64,000 nt of DNA from Cloeon dipterum (taxonomy: Eukaryota > Arthropoda > Insecta > Ephemeroptera > Baetidae), in contig NC_088788.1 in assembly GCF_949628265.1 (NCBI RefSeq), forward strand, positions 35,264,335 through 35,328,334, given 5' to 3'. Below the pieces are notes generated by a model. That model was not told the DNA's origin and did not search any database. It saw only the letters and a program-made list of their open reading frames with translations. Positions 7,749 to 18,300 of this stretch are shown here, piece after piece. How positions within the stretch are numbered: position 1 is the first letter of the stretch; every line of letters begins with the position of its first letter. The translations under genes were made by a program, and so were the position numbers.

Positions 7749-9815
7749 ATGCTTCGCAGGTGCCTGCTGCTCGCCTTGGTGGCCGCCCTGGCCGCTGGCC
7801 TCCCCACCGAAAGCCAGCTGACCACAGAAGATACCACACAAGGTTTGCAGATTTTTTGATAATTTAATAGTTATTTTATGGTTTGTACAAAAAGTGCCGC
7901 TGGCAGTATATTTGGCAAAAGACTTTTCACCTCTGACAAATTCGTGCTGAGCATAAGTGACGAGTCAATGGGTTGTTCGTCGCGAAAAGCGAAAGTCGAC
8001 CTCACCGCTCACATGAATGGAGCGAAACGTTAAGCGTGCGTCATGACTTATAATCGCTGGTCATATCTATCGCCTTGGAAACGCAATTAAAAAGTCGTTT
8101 GGCGTTTCGACAAGAAAAAAAATCAGATTGCTTCATTTTGGCTTTTCCTGGCAGAAATTGTTAACAGTTAGCCGCGATTTCCCTGCCTTTTAGGACCGAA
8201 ACTAATGCAGGTACTTTATTTGTTTGCATGGGGGTATATAGTGCTCCCTGCAGGGAACGTTTTTATGAAATGGGATACAGGCTAGAAAAAATTGAGGTTG
8301 AAATGTGAGAATACATTTCCCTTTCTTAGACATTTTTTTAAGTTTCAATCCTGATTGATCAAAATCGGTTTTTTGTGAATTCAATTAGCTTTTTAGCACC
8401 AAATGAGTACAGAATCACAAGCTTTGAAATTGTTAGCAGCGCTTGAAACTATCTATAATGTCAAAACCCTCTAAAATGCAAACAGGACCTACTTTTTTGC
8501 GACTGTTGGCCACCTTAATTTAACAAATAATGCCATTTAAATTTGTTAATCGTGCTTTTCCATTTAAAGCAAAGAAAATTTGGCCTTTACTTAAAATCCT
8601 AAAAGTCAAGAAAAAAATAATAACAATATTCTTTTTAATTTATGAGAAAATTACCGTCTCAAAAGTTTGTATGACAACCAAGCATTGGCTCCCTACTGTA
8701 AAAATAAATAGCAATTTATTTCGAAATTTAGGGAATTATTCCTCATAATTCGTACACCATTGAAGAGATCACAACGAGAGGAATCGAAATCAAGTGAAAA
8801 AATCTATAAATTTGGCAAAATCTGCTAAAGAACTGTTCCTCGGTCCTGATTTGATTATTGCACATCTTATGTTGAGTAACAAAAAATCTAAATTTGTAGT
8901 GGTTCCTGAAATCGAGGACGTGGAGGAGGATACAGACGTGCCGATGACGTCGACGGTGGATCCTGCGCCAGCATCGCCCGTTGTGCCGGAGGTGCCTGAA
9001 GAGTTGACGCTGAGCAACGCCATCACGAACGGCGTGAGCATGCTGAGCTCAAGCGTGCACAACGAGCCAGCGTGTCTGCGCACTGGGGGAAACTGCCTGC
9101 CGGCGATCGAGTGTCCCGTTGGGGCCCTCAGCCCCCAGAAGGGTCTCTGCCCGGATCAACAGGACCTCGGCGTTGAATGTTGCCACGGACGTTAGTATTT
9201 TTAAATTCTATACACAGTAACAAAATTTATCAATGTGGTTTGCAATCAGCCGTAAATTCAATAGGATTGATACTGGAAAATGCTTCTGAACTGATCCATT
9301 GGGATTCAGTTCATGTCAAAGTAGCAATGTAATTTTTTTAGAAAATTGGCTTTTCAAATGGTGAGGACTGTCTCCTTACATGACATTTTATATAATTTCA
9401 CAACAAAGAGTTATCCTAAAAGGTTTCACACGCTGTTGGACAGATCTCGACGAGAGAAATCGAAATCTGTCAAGAAAATGTGGTCAAGCCCATTAAATTT
9501 TGGAGAAAATTGGAAAAATTGAATTTTTACGCCCTGGCACGGTCCTTTTTTAATTAAAAAACAAATTGTTCTTCGATCAACTGCTTATTGCATCCAATCC
9601 TTTTACTTAAATGTGCTAACGGCGAAAAATAACAATTATAACTGTGTAATTTTGCAAATTTGTTCCTCTCTGAAACAGTTTCGCTGTTGGAGAAGCGCTG
9701 CACCATGCGCGGCGGACAATGCATGAAGACAAGCCAGTGCTCACGTTCCTTGGTTGAGGACAGAGCCGAAGACTGCCCTGACGACAAAATTTGCTGCGTC
9801 CTTGTCCGGTTCTGA
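7749..9815 (+). CDS. Secreted protein with two six-cysteine, beta-defensin-like modules
   Basis: A 173-residue protein in three exons (7749-7842, 8900-9190, 9679-9815), phases consistent, TGA at 9813. A signal peptide (LRRCLLLALVAALAAGLPT) is followed by an acidic Glu/Asp/Pro/Thr/Val-rich linker. Then come two cysteine modules. Module 1 runs CLRTGGNC...IEC...GLC...ECC with spacing 6-5-11-9-CC. Module 2 runs CTMRGGQC...SQC...EDC...ICC with spacing 6-5-11-5-CC and ends eight residues before the stop. Each module begins exactly like beta-defensins (C, x6 with GG/SG, C) and ends in CC. It could equally be a shortened clip-type or another arthropod six-cysteine fold. Each module is on its own exon. 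An extended N-terminal reading of exon 2 from 8794 is repeat-derived sequence, not protein. Confidence 0.8.
8530..8890 (+). repeat. R4 dispersed repeat inside intron 1 of cysteine-rich gene
   Basis: The stretch with GCTCCCTACTGTAAAAATAA, GAGAGGAATCGAAATCAAG and CTGTTCCTCGGTCCTGATTT is shared with 57380-57590 and, inverted, with 10430-10620, 21170-21390 and 49590-49760. The clear family match is about 8685-8860; the left border is uncertain. It ends only tens of bases before the acceptor of exon 2. Confidence 0.55.
9280..9560 (+). repeat. R3 dispersed repeat in intron 2 of cysteine-rich gene
   Basis: Shares GAGGACTGTCTCCTTA, GTTGGACAGATCTCGACGAG, AAGAAAATGTGGTCAAG and TTTTGGAGAAAATTGGAAAA with copies at 35220-35560, 38880-39030 and 37130-37260, and inverted at 12460-12800 and 61440-61690. 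Confidence 0.65.
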
Positions 9816-9851
9816 TCATCCAACAAAAATCATCCGTTTGTAAATAGCGCA

Positions 9852-9857
9852 AATAAA
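9852..9857 (+). terminator. Poly(A) signal of cysteine-rich gene
   Basis: AATAAA lies 37 nt after the stop codon of the cysteine-rich gene, followed by a T-rich stretch. This is a canonical position, giving a very short 3' UTR. Confidence 0.6.
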
Positions 9858-10429
9858 AGGTTTTCTATAGCACACACCGTAGTAAAGGAGTTTTAAATTG
9901 AGCAGATTATTGTTACCTTGAGAAAAGCTGGCTAGGAAGCGAGACAATAGGATTGGGTGAGAATTCCAACGACACTCGCGTTGCGTGGGCTTTACCCAGC
10001 CCCAGCAAGTAAGACACGTCGCAACTGTCGCAGTTCAGGGCCAGCTTTGAGGAAAATTATTTCAGGGCCAGTGATTTCCATACAGAGCGAGCTAATTAAA
10101 TTTTAATGATTATTCTACACTCTAGCCCTTAACAAAAATATTTAAAATCTTTTGGAACCTTGTATTTTAAAAATTGTATTAATTTTATTAAATTATTTTC
10201 ACTAAGAAGTATGCAGCAGAGTTGATAGATGTTATAAATCTGACGACAGGCACAGATTTTAAGTGACAGTGAAATAAATTTGCTCAATTTTGGAAATTAT
10301 ACTCGCACACTTTTTTAAAGTATAGTATGTACAGTATAAGAGCTTTTTAGGCCAGCAATATATTAATAACGTTTTGGCATTTTATTGTTTGTGAAATTTA
10401 GCAACAATTCATCTCTGCATTTTGTGTAA

Positions 10430-10620
10430 TAAAGAAATCAGGACCGAGGAACAGCTGAATTTCAGATTTTGCAAAATTTCTCGATTTTTTCGCTTGATTA
10501 TGGTCTCTCTCGTCACGATTTATCCAAATTTTGAGGAAAAATCTCTAAATTGTGAAATAAATCGTAGTCTTACAATAGAGAAGATAGTGCTTGATTAGCA
10601 TGCACATTTTTACAGCCAAT
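10430..10620 (-). repeat. R4 dispersed repeat
   Basis: An inverted copy of R4. AATCAGGACCGAGGAACAG, TTTTTTCGCTTGATTATGGT and CTCGTCACGATTTATCCAA correspond to the plus-oriented words at 8685-8860. Confidence 0.6.
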
Positions 10621-11168
10621 TTTCCCAGGAAATTTTTAATTTTGTCTTGATTTTTAGATTCTATTTCACAAATTTCCTGTAAAACTTTACTTAAAATGAA
10701 AAAAATTAATAAGTCTTTAATAATCAGTGAATGGGGATGTTTTTGGGAATTTTAAAAATTGAATGTTCTATGGATGATGTTGAATGCAAAATGAACGAGA
10801 AATTCATAATTTGACAAATTTAAAAAATGAAAAAATGATTCTGACAGACAGTTTTCTGAAACGTTCCATCCAAAAGCTGGGGAAACATAATCTAAAGGTA
10901 TATAAAAAACGTAGAGAGAAGAGCGTATAGCACGTGCAAATATTTGCGAGCTAATTAGCGGGGCCGATTGTCCGTCCAGTGGCGCGGCCGGTTGGCCAGC
11001 AACACCCCCTCACCCCCTTTTCACGTCACAAGCACACAATCCGCTCGCAACCCGATCTTATACAATGCGCGAGCTGACATTCGGAAAATTCACCTGTCGG
11101 CCCCCGCCGTCAGCACCGCACCTCCCCCGCCGGCTCGCCAGTTAATTAGTGCGCAGATCACTCGCATG

Positions 11169-11195
11169 TGCTGCTGCTGCTGCTGCTGCTGCTGC
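11169..11195 (+). repeat. (CTG)n microsatellite
   Basis: About nine uninterrupted TGC/CTG units at the edge of a GC-rich patch. No coding exon was identified around it. Confidence 0.9.
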
Positions 11196-11439
11196 GGATT
11201 ATTATTCGAGAATACGATATAATTCTATTATTCCCATTTTCAAACACAGACGCGTATTGTACTGGATCATAAGCCCGACTCATCGCAATAAGCTCTCAAC
11301 CGACCAGTGCGAATTTCTCTTGTGATATTCAACTCACATTGCTAAAAATAAAAATGCATGAATGAAAATTGATTGGTTGAAAGTTTCAATGGAATTAAAT
11401 GAATTTATATACATATACACACAATGTTGTGGAAAATTG

Positions 11440-11790
11440 GCTCTTTTGGGTCATTTTGGGCATATCAGGGCGTTTCCTGAGCACCCCGATGGCATCCAAA
11501 GGGTCAAATTAAACATATTCTGAAAGCTCTCGACCTTGCCGATCCAACGGTGTGCAGATCTTCCAGATTGAACAAATATAGAGCCCGTTATGCGTCCATA
11601 AAGTGGATATAAAAGGGAATTTAATGATATCGGTTGTTCGATGGCTACCCTGACGCCAGGGTTCGATTTCTTACCTGTTATGATGATCTTTACTGACCTC
11701 AGAGGTGACACCAAGGGTAAAAACAACAAATCGGGGAATTTTTACGATCTCTAAACTAAAAATACCGTTTTTTTTTCAACCTTTTTGACC
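11440..11790 (-). repeat. R2 dispersed repeat
   Basis: An inverted copy of R2. GCATCCAAAGGGTCAAATTA, GGCTACCCTGACGCCAGGGT and ACCTCAGAGGTGACACCAAG are the reverse complements of blocks at 17940-18300, 19915-20345, 37375-37730 and 47345-47745. Confidence 0.65.
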
Positions 11791-11984
11791 CTATCCAAAC
11801 TTCAAAAACTAAGATTTTCACTATCCTGAAAATTTCTAGGTACGCCACACGCACTTAGGGTAGCATTTAATTTCTTGCCGTCCATTGCTTAAAGTGATTG
11901 TTTATGAGACATTTCAAAAATCAAAATTTGGAAAAAATACCGTAATTTGTAAAATTCCAAAAAAATGTAGTTTTAATTAAAATA

Positions 11985-12240
11985 ATTCAATTCAATTTAT
12001 TTACTTTATAGCATGGTCAATACAGAGAACAGGAGCAAGTTACACTACCATACTACAATGAAATGCCGTCTATTTGTAAATAACACACGATAAAGAAAGA
12101 AACAAAGAAAGAAATAACAATCAATTGGGGCACAATTATCACAAATTGTTGACAAACGCCTTATAGGCATCCACATCATAAAACTTATTGAAGGCTGGCC
12201 TATGTAATTGGTTGTCTTTTAGCTTGAAGTTTAATGTTTA
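11985..12240 (-). mobile_element. Probable LINE 3' end (C-terminal codons plus tail)
   Basis: On the minus strand an open stretch of about 33 codons ends LHRPAFNKFYDVDAYKAFVN plus NL and a stop at 12139. A leader of about 130 nt follows, ending in CATGCTATAAAGTAAATAAA and a simple TTGAATTGAATT tail. That layout is typical of non-LTR retrotransposon 3' ends. No reverse transcriptase domain is present, so this is a 5'-truncated fragment at best. Confidence 0.4.
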
Positions 12241-12459
12241 AGTACATATCTTTACAACTCGAGATATTTTCATTTTTTTTAACGTCAAGAGGCCTGTTTG
12301 TCCTGATTTCACTCCGTTTTTCCAGGAAAAATGTGATGACTTGGTAATTTCGACGCTTCTATATAATTCACCTTAAAGTGGATCGATACAGGGCGACAAT
12401 TGAAAAATATTTGAATTTTTGGATACAATAAGCAATTACTGATCGATAAACAATTTGTT

Positions 12460-12800
12460 CTAATCAGAAACGGACCTGGTCAAATTTTCTCAAAAAATTT
12501 GTAGCGCTTGACCATATTTTCTTCGCAGATTTCGATTCCTCTTGTCGAGATCAGTCTAGCAGCTTATGAAATTTTTTTTGGAAAGCTCTTTATTGTGAAA
12601 TGGAATAGGATTTCAAATAAGGAGACAGTCCTCACCATTTGGAAAGCATGCTAACTTTGCAGCCACTTTTATCAAAAATGAACAGTGCTATTTATTAGGA
12701 CAATTTTGGCATTAACTGAATCCTAAGGGATCAGTTCATGCATTGGCAACAAGAATTTTCCAGGATTTTGCAATATCAATCCTCTTTAACTGGAGATTAT
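12460..12800 (-). repeat. R3 dispersed repeat
   Basis: An inverted R3 copy: TTTGTAGCGCTTGACCATAT, GATTTCGATTCCTCTTGTCG, AAGGAGACAGTCCTCACCAT, then TTCATGCATTGGCAACAAGA and CAGGATTTTGCAATATCAAT. This copy joins the block seen alone at 1-130 to the main R3 body, so both belong to one element. Confidence 0.65.
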
Positions 12801-13105
12801 CAGTTTTTTATATTGCAAATAATAAATTGCCGAGCACAAGATTTTTACAAAATGTGATGAGTATACACACAACCTGCGTAGCATGCATGTCGCGAAATTG
12901 CCTACGCTGCTGTCTGCGATTTTAATGGCTATAGCAGCGTGCGCAAAAAGTGTATTTTGCTCTTGCTCGCGACTCGCGACGGATTTATGCAAAAGAGCAT
13001 GCACGAGGCTAATGTGGCTGCGATAAACATAAACTTAGTTTGCCCTGAGAGACGAGACATAAAGCGCGCAGAGGGTGAAGCAAAGGGGAGAGATTACGCT
13101 GCTAT

Positions 13106-13108
<3 letters not shown>

Positions 13109-13164
<56 letters not shown>
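13109..13164 (+). repeat. (TC)n microsatellite, 56 nt
   Basis: A perfect TC/CT run of about 28 units. It creates long Ser-Leu and Arg-Glu shadow frames on both strands, which are not genes. Confidence 0.95.
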
Positions 13165-13167
<3 letters not shown>

Positions 13168-13567
13168 TGCATGCCTGGATTAGAAAAGAAGGCAAAGTTT
13201 ATCGAATTAGGCTGCGCCAGCGACGAAGCAAGAACAAGATAAAAATGTTGCTGATCAAAAGACACAAAACGGTTTACATTCATTTTGGTCGTCTGTGCGG
13301 TTGTTTCGGCGGCGCACACACGGCCGCGGGCCTGCTCTCGAAAGGTGCGGTCGGCGCCGCGCGCGCACTCACGGGGCGCCGACCACCAAATCCAATCACC
13401 GCTGCAAAATGCAAAATGCTCCAGGCAAAATCCGCCGAAAATGCCTTCACTGACGCAAAAGAGCAATTTTCATCTCCAAGCTCGACGGCCGGAAAAAATC
13501 AAAGCCAACCGAAAACTTAAATTTTTTATTTATGTTCGCTGTAATCATGAGAATTTAGAGGATTTCG

Positions 13568-13960
13568 TTAAAGACTGTCTTTGACGAATTTTCTAAGCAC
13601 ACCAATCGATTCTTGAGGGTGGAATTAGGTGAAATGGATATTTTTTCCGACCAAAAAGGCCAGCGCGATGTGCAAACTTTTTTCCCGCCAAAGCAATATG
13701 AATGCGAGAAGTGCGCATGCGTCAGAGCTGGCTATATCTGACAAAGAAGTCTTTCGTACAGGCGGTCTCTCTGCAAGTGCTCAAATCAGCTCTGACTCAT
13801 GCGCTGCTCTCGCATTCATATTGTTTTGGCGGGAAAAAGTTCTACTTGTGCTACGCACGTCGTGCTGCACTTTTTAGTGGGAAAAAATATCCATTTTACC
13901 TCATTCGACCCTCAAGAATCGATTGGTGTGCTCAGAAACCTTGCCAAAGACGGTCTTTAA
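13568..13960. mobile_element. FB-B fold-back MITE with TTAA ends, copy 1
   Basis: TTAA at 13568-13571 and 13957-13960 flanks a 385-bp palindrome. The left end AGACTGTCTTTGACG mirrors the right end CAAAGACGGTCT. The inner arms carry ACACCAATCGATTCTTGAGG and its complement, and GCGCATGCGTCAGAGCTGG mirrored by CTCTGACTCATGCGC. There is no ORF. Other copies are at 22543-22932, 41567-41946 and (left part only) 39904-40016. Confidence 0.8.
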
Positions 13961-14429
13961 CATAACTTATAATTGAAAAATCAGTAACATATATGTATTT
14001 TTCTCTCACATTAAAACATATTTTCGCTGACGAACGAATTTGAACTAATGGATTGATTCACATATTCTCTACGGCTAGGAAAATGCGGAAAAGTTTCGTC
14101 TTTGCCATGTCAACCAGCAGAATGCTCCGTTCGGAACAGAATCCTCCCTGTTTCGCAAAGCTCGCTATGCGTAACTTGGTGCGTTGCCGCGGGCACTGCT
14201 TTTGCGCTCGAATCCGACGCCCGCAGGGGTGCGCGTGTGCTCCACCAGGCCAGAGTGTATTTCATCCCCCGGCAATCCCCTTCAAAATAAAAGAAGGGAA
14301 CGCATTATCAGCGGGGCCTTTCTGCATGCACTCTATACAACTGCATGTCAGCTCTGATCGTTCTCAACGTGCTTTTTTCGTTTTACTGATGTACTAGATA
14401 AAAATATTCCGACAGAATATTTGATTTTA

Positions 14430-14935
14430 CACGGGGTTCAGACTTTAGAGAACGTTTTTGGGATACTTGACACCTCAGTATCTCAGCTGCCCGTGGTGTG
14501 ATTTTAAAAATAAGGGGCTTTTTGGATTCCTCTCGCCGCGCCCAATCAAACAAACACCAAATTTTAGGTCCTGGATCAAGGGCCAAGGTCACTTCTGTAA
14601 TTTTTAGTTTTAATTTAAAAATTTGGAGATGAGTTCGGGATTTTGGAATTTTGAAAATATGCTCAAAAGTTGTTCTATGACATGTGTAAGGTTTTAGGAA
14701 AATTTCAGGGTGGTGCTCCTTTTTGTTTTCGAGAAATTCCACTTCAAAACTAAAAAACATTATTTTTAAACTTTTTCGTGTTTTGCCAATATTCTGAACT
14801 CTAAATCTCGGGTTCTAACAATCGGAATTGAAAAAACTAACCACCGCTAGACTCACATCGACCTCCCCTGAATAGTCAAAGGGTTAATGGGGTGCTTTCC
14901 CTCCAAATTCCTATATTTCAACACCTTGAAAAGAG
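14430..14935 (-). repeat. R1 dispersed repeat
   Basis: An inverted R1 copy: CACCTCAGTATCTCAGCTGC, TTGGATTCCTCTCGCCGCGC, AACACCAAATTTTAGGTCCT, CTAAATCTCGGGTTCTAACA, TAGACTCACATCGACCTCCC. It is most similar to the copy at 30525-30990. Confidence 0.7.
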
Positions 14936-15199
14936 TACAAATATGCATGTCAATTATTTTGCTGCATTTTAAATACCCCCTAAACTTAAACCCTTCAGCT
15001 TCTGAATTTGGTCAGTTTGCTTTCTAAATTCTCCAAACATGTAATTATTAATTTCCTTTATGATTATTTAATTAATTAATTAATCAAGTCTCTTCGTTGG
15101 TTTTGTCCTTCGATTGTTCCCCTGGAGGAAAACGAACAAAATACAATGATAATAATACAATATTTTCGCATCAGAAATGAAAATGATAATAGCTAGATT

Positions 15200-15445
15200 G
15201 GCACCAATGGGCGGATGGCGGGTGTCCTGCGGCGGTGCCGGCCGCTGCCGCCTCCCCTCCGCCGCGTGCGTGCCCCTCCGCCCCCAGGGCCGGCGGAGGG
15301 GGCCATCGGCGGGCAGAGAGGCGGTCGGCGCCGCCTGAGCGGCAGAAGGAGCGTGCTCGCAGCGGCGTCAGCACGTGTCGCGGTCCATACGCAGCATCCC
15401 ACGTGCACCCAGCCAAGCTGATCTTCGCACTCTTCAACGCAAACA
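15200..15445. promoter_or_regulatory. GC island, candidate promoter
   Basis: About 230 bases of very high GC with many CpG in an AT-rich setting, ending just before a strong splice donor (15490). It is a candidate distal promoter of the KCTD gene 16 kb downstream. No TATA box is seen. The open frames inside are GC artefacts. Confidence 0.4.
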
Positions 15446-15446
15446 G

Positions 15447-15489
15447 TCAAAATTGAGCCCGTTAAGCTGGAGTCGCCCTACCACAAACG
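15447..15489 (+). other. Candidate upstream coding exon of the KCTD gene
   Basis: One frame reads (x)KIEPVKLESPYHK and ends with CG in front of GTAAGTC, a near-perfect donor. The exit phase (two bases) is what the exon at 31771 requires, giving ...[17 protein letters not shown] at 15441-15446 after a pyrimidine-rich stretch could be the acceptor. A stop codon at 15419-15421 lies in this frame and no ATG lies between, so translation would need a further upstream exon. Alternatively the segment is untranslated leader. Two sumoylation-type motifs (VKIE, VKLE) make the coding reading attractive. Confidence 0.35.
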
Positions 15490-17024
15490 GTAAGTCGACA
15501 TTGTTTGCAATTTATTTATTTGATATATTTGTTTTAAATTTAAAATTGTTGCATCATTCGTGGTTATTCGGATGAGAATTTTATTTAAATCGCAATTCAT
15601 CTTAATTTATTAAGTGTTGTTGCACAAATTCAAGTAAATTTGCTTGCTAAAGTGTTCTTCTGTGAGGAATTTTTCAATTGCGTCCGTCCATTCTCCTCGC
15701 GTGATGTGTTTGATGTTTGTTTGTTTGTTGATGAAAAGGGGCAGCGGGTTGGAAGGGAAAAAACCTGTTGATACGCTGACGACGTGTATTTAGAGGCGGC
15801 GAGGGTGGGTGACTTGTGGGTGGATGGATGGTTCAACTGCTCTCTCCTCCGCCGCTCTCAAATACTCGTTTGTTTGCGATCTGCCGGGTCAGAATGCGGA
15901 AACTGGCCAGGTATTTTTCGACAGTTGGTTAGATTGAGTTGCTTTGTACGCAGCATTCCTTTTTCTGAAGAAAATGGTTTTTTTAAAATCGAAAATAATT
16001 CTATGAAAAGAAATATTTTGTCCCCTCGAAATTCCTGCAAGGATGACAACCTTAAATATTAATTTATTTTTCGACATGACGCTGCAAGATCTCTTTTCTT
16101 CAAGCTGTGGTGACGCTATTTGAAAATAAAAACATGAACCACCATGCAGAGATATTAAATTTAAAAAAAAACCATGAAACAAATCAAAGGAACAACCCTA
16201 AAATTTTAGGACAGTATTAAAAAATCCCTACTTTGCAGGGGCTTATTTTAAAAAAGTTTATTTTTTCTGAAATTACAGGTGTCTTAAATGATCTACATTA
16301 AGAAAAATTCCTGCGTATCGAAGGGAACAATAATTTCGATTTTTTTAGGTTGCCAAAAGGTGCCTCATTTAAGAAGAAAAAACAAATTAAAAAAATGGTG
16401 CTGAAGTTTTCCCGTATATTTGAGAAAATCCAATATGAATTTTGAAAAACGCGTTTTCCCCCAAAAAATTCGTACATTGGTTTCACGGATTTTTCGATCA
16501 GATTTGGTAGCCCTTTTGAACAGATTTGAGTCTTGGAGGGAGGTTGAAATCTAGTTTTGGTTGTCATTGGTGTCGTTCCCTTTGTTCTTCACCCCCAAAA
16601 ATGTCAAATCTAGAGTCAATTTTACGTTTATTTTACTTCCTTCAGCTCTTCATGACCGGTCTGAAGCTGTTGAAGCATTTATTCGGCATGATTTTTGTCT
16701 CCAGGAAAGCGATCTCTTGCGTAATAAGAGCCAGGGTCAGACAACCCTATTATTCATATTTATTTAAATAAATAAATAAAAAATAATCTCTATTGAATGC
16801 CTTTTTCTCGTTTTGGTGATATAGAATTCTAAAATAAATGGAGATCGATTTTGGCCAATTTGTCGATTAATTTGGATTGTTTTCCGCGTGGGCAGGCAGT
16901 CGATATGGATATTGAGAGTGAGGTGCGCTCGCTGGAAACACAAAAATTTAGCCCGCGGCTCCGCTTCGGATGGCGAGAGCGAGTTTGCTTTGTTTCCAGC
17001 AGGCACACTGAGAGCGGCACACAG

Positions 17025-17028
<4 letters not shown>

Positions 17029-17057
<29 letters not shown>
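17029..17057 (+). repeat. (GA)n microsatellite
   Basis: An uninterrupted GA run at the edge of a GC-rich island. Confidence 0.9.
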
Positions 17058-17062
<5 letters not shown>

Positions 17063-17264
17063 GAAAATAAATAGAGAGAGCGAGCGAGCAAGAAGAAATC
17101 CAATCAGCATGGAAATAATGCGCCGGCGGCGGCGCAATTTGGAAAATACCTGGTGTGCTGAGCTGGATGAAGTCGGAGGAGCCCCGGGGCCGCCCCCGGG
17201 GCCCGTCAGCCCGCGTTCGGCCCGCCGATAAATTTGATAGAGAGCAAAAACGGCCGCGGGGCGA

Positions 17265-17314
17265 ACGAGCGAGCGAGCGAGCGAGCAGGCGGGCGGGCGG
17301 GCGGGCGAGCGAGC
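17265..17314 (+). repeat. (GCGA)n/(GCGG)n simple repeat
   Basis: GAGC units turn into GGGC units and back within 50 bases. Confidence 0.85.
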
Positions 17315-17939
17315 ACACAATATTAAAAGAAGAAAATTACAATGGAGCCAGAGAGAGAGAAAAGAGGCTGCATATTCGCTCCGAGAGCAGCGCCCGCGGC
17401 CCCGAATCAGCGCCGCCGCCGACGACGCCCCGCTCGCTATACTCGCTCTGCAATGGAAAATATGTATTGCGAACGCCCTCTCGGCATCAAATCCTCGGAA
17501 TTCGCTGAAAAGCGAACGTTGGAATTTTCAATTTTATTATTTCTACCTCTAAACGCGTGGGAATCGGTAATAATAATCAATTGCTATCACGAAGTAGCAT
17601 AAGTATGCTGATTGTGAGCAATAGCGGATGGTGGAGGTTTTAATTTTTTTTATCACCATCTAGATTTTTTTGCATGTTTATGTGGTATAGAAATATAATT
17701 AGGTTTGTCGGAAAAATTTAATTAAACGAAATGGCGAGGAATGACCCTCTGGGCGTTCACTAAAACCTGATATAGAACCAAAAGATGCTCATTGAGACAG
17801 CCTACCATTTTTAGATTTAAATAAATTTTTTTAAATTTTGTACTAATTAATTTTGGAATAAACTATTCATGTTTATTAATGAATATAATGTTGCCCTAAA
17901 TGTTTATAACGTGCCTGGACAATTTCAAGATAATATTTT

Positions 17940-18300
17940 TCAGAGCTTTCTAGAAAACAAGGGTCAAAGTTTGTAAAAAAGGGCATTTTTTTGGTTCAGG
18001 TGAATTTTTAAAAATTCAAAATTACACGATCGGTAGATTTTTTACCCTCGGAACATTTTTTGGATTACCCCTCAGGTCAGAAAAAACCATTAGAACAGGT
18101 AATAAATATTACCCTGGCGTCAGGGTAGCCCTCGAGCGATCGATATTATCATATTTTGATGCGTAGCCACTTAAGCGACGCCTGACGGACTCTGTATTGG
18201 TTATTCGATTTGCAAGATATGAAAACTGTTCGAACGGCCAAGTCGAAGGCTTTCAGAATAAGTGCAATTTGATCCTTTGGAAGCGTTCAGAGTAATCAAT
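17940..18300 (+). repeat. R2 dispersed repeat
   Basis: Blocks in order: GGGTCAAAGTTTGTAAAAAA, ACACGATCGGTAGATTTTTT, ACCCTCGGAACATTTTTTGG, CCTGGCGTCAGGGTAGCCCT, GACGCCTGACGGACTCTGTA, TTCGAACGGCCAAGTCGAAG, GATCCTTTGGAAGCG. It has no ORF. Confidence 0.65.

Larger units (their letters stand above)
9858..15170. other. Noncoding region with repeats
   Basis: No confident exon. It contains R4 (10430-10620), a GC-richer patch around 10960-11200 ending in a (CTG)n run, R2 (11440-11790), a LINE 3' end (about 11985-12240), R3 (12460-12800), a long (TC)n tract (13109-13164), FB-B copy 1 (13568-13960) and R1 (14430-14935). Open frames here are repeat or low-complexity shadows. Confidence 0.5.

Noticed and set aside
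13035-13520. Open frames on both strands across the (TC)n tract
   Set aside because: Dinucleotide repeats cannot produce stops in these frames, so the frames are trivial.
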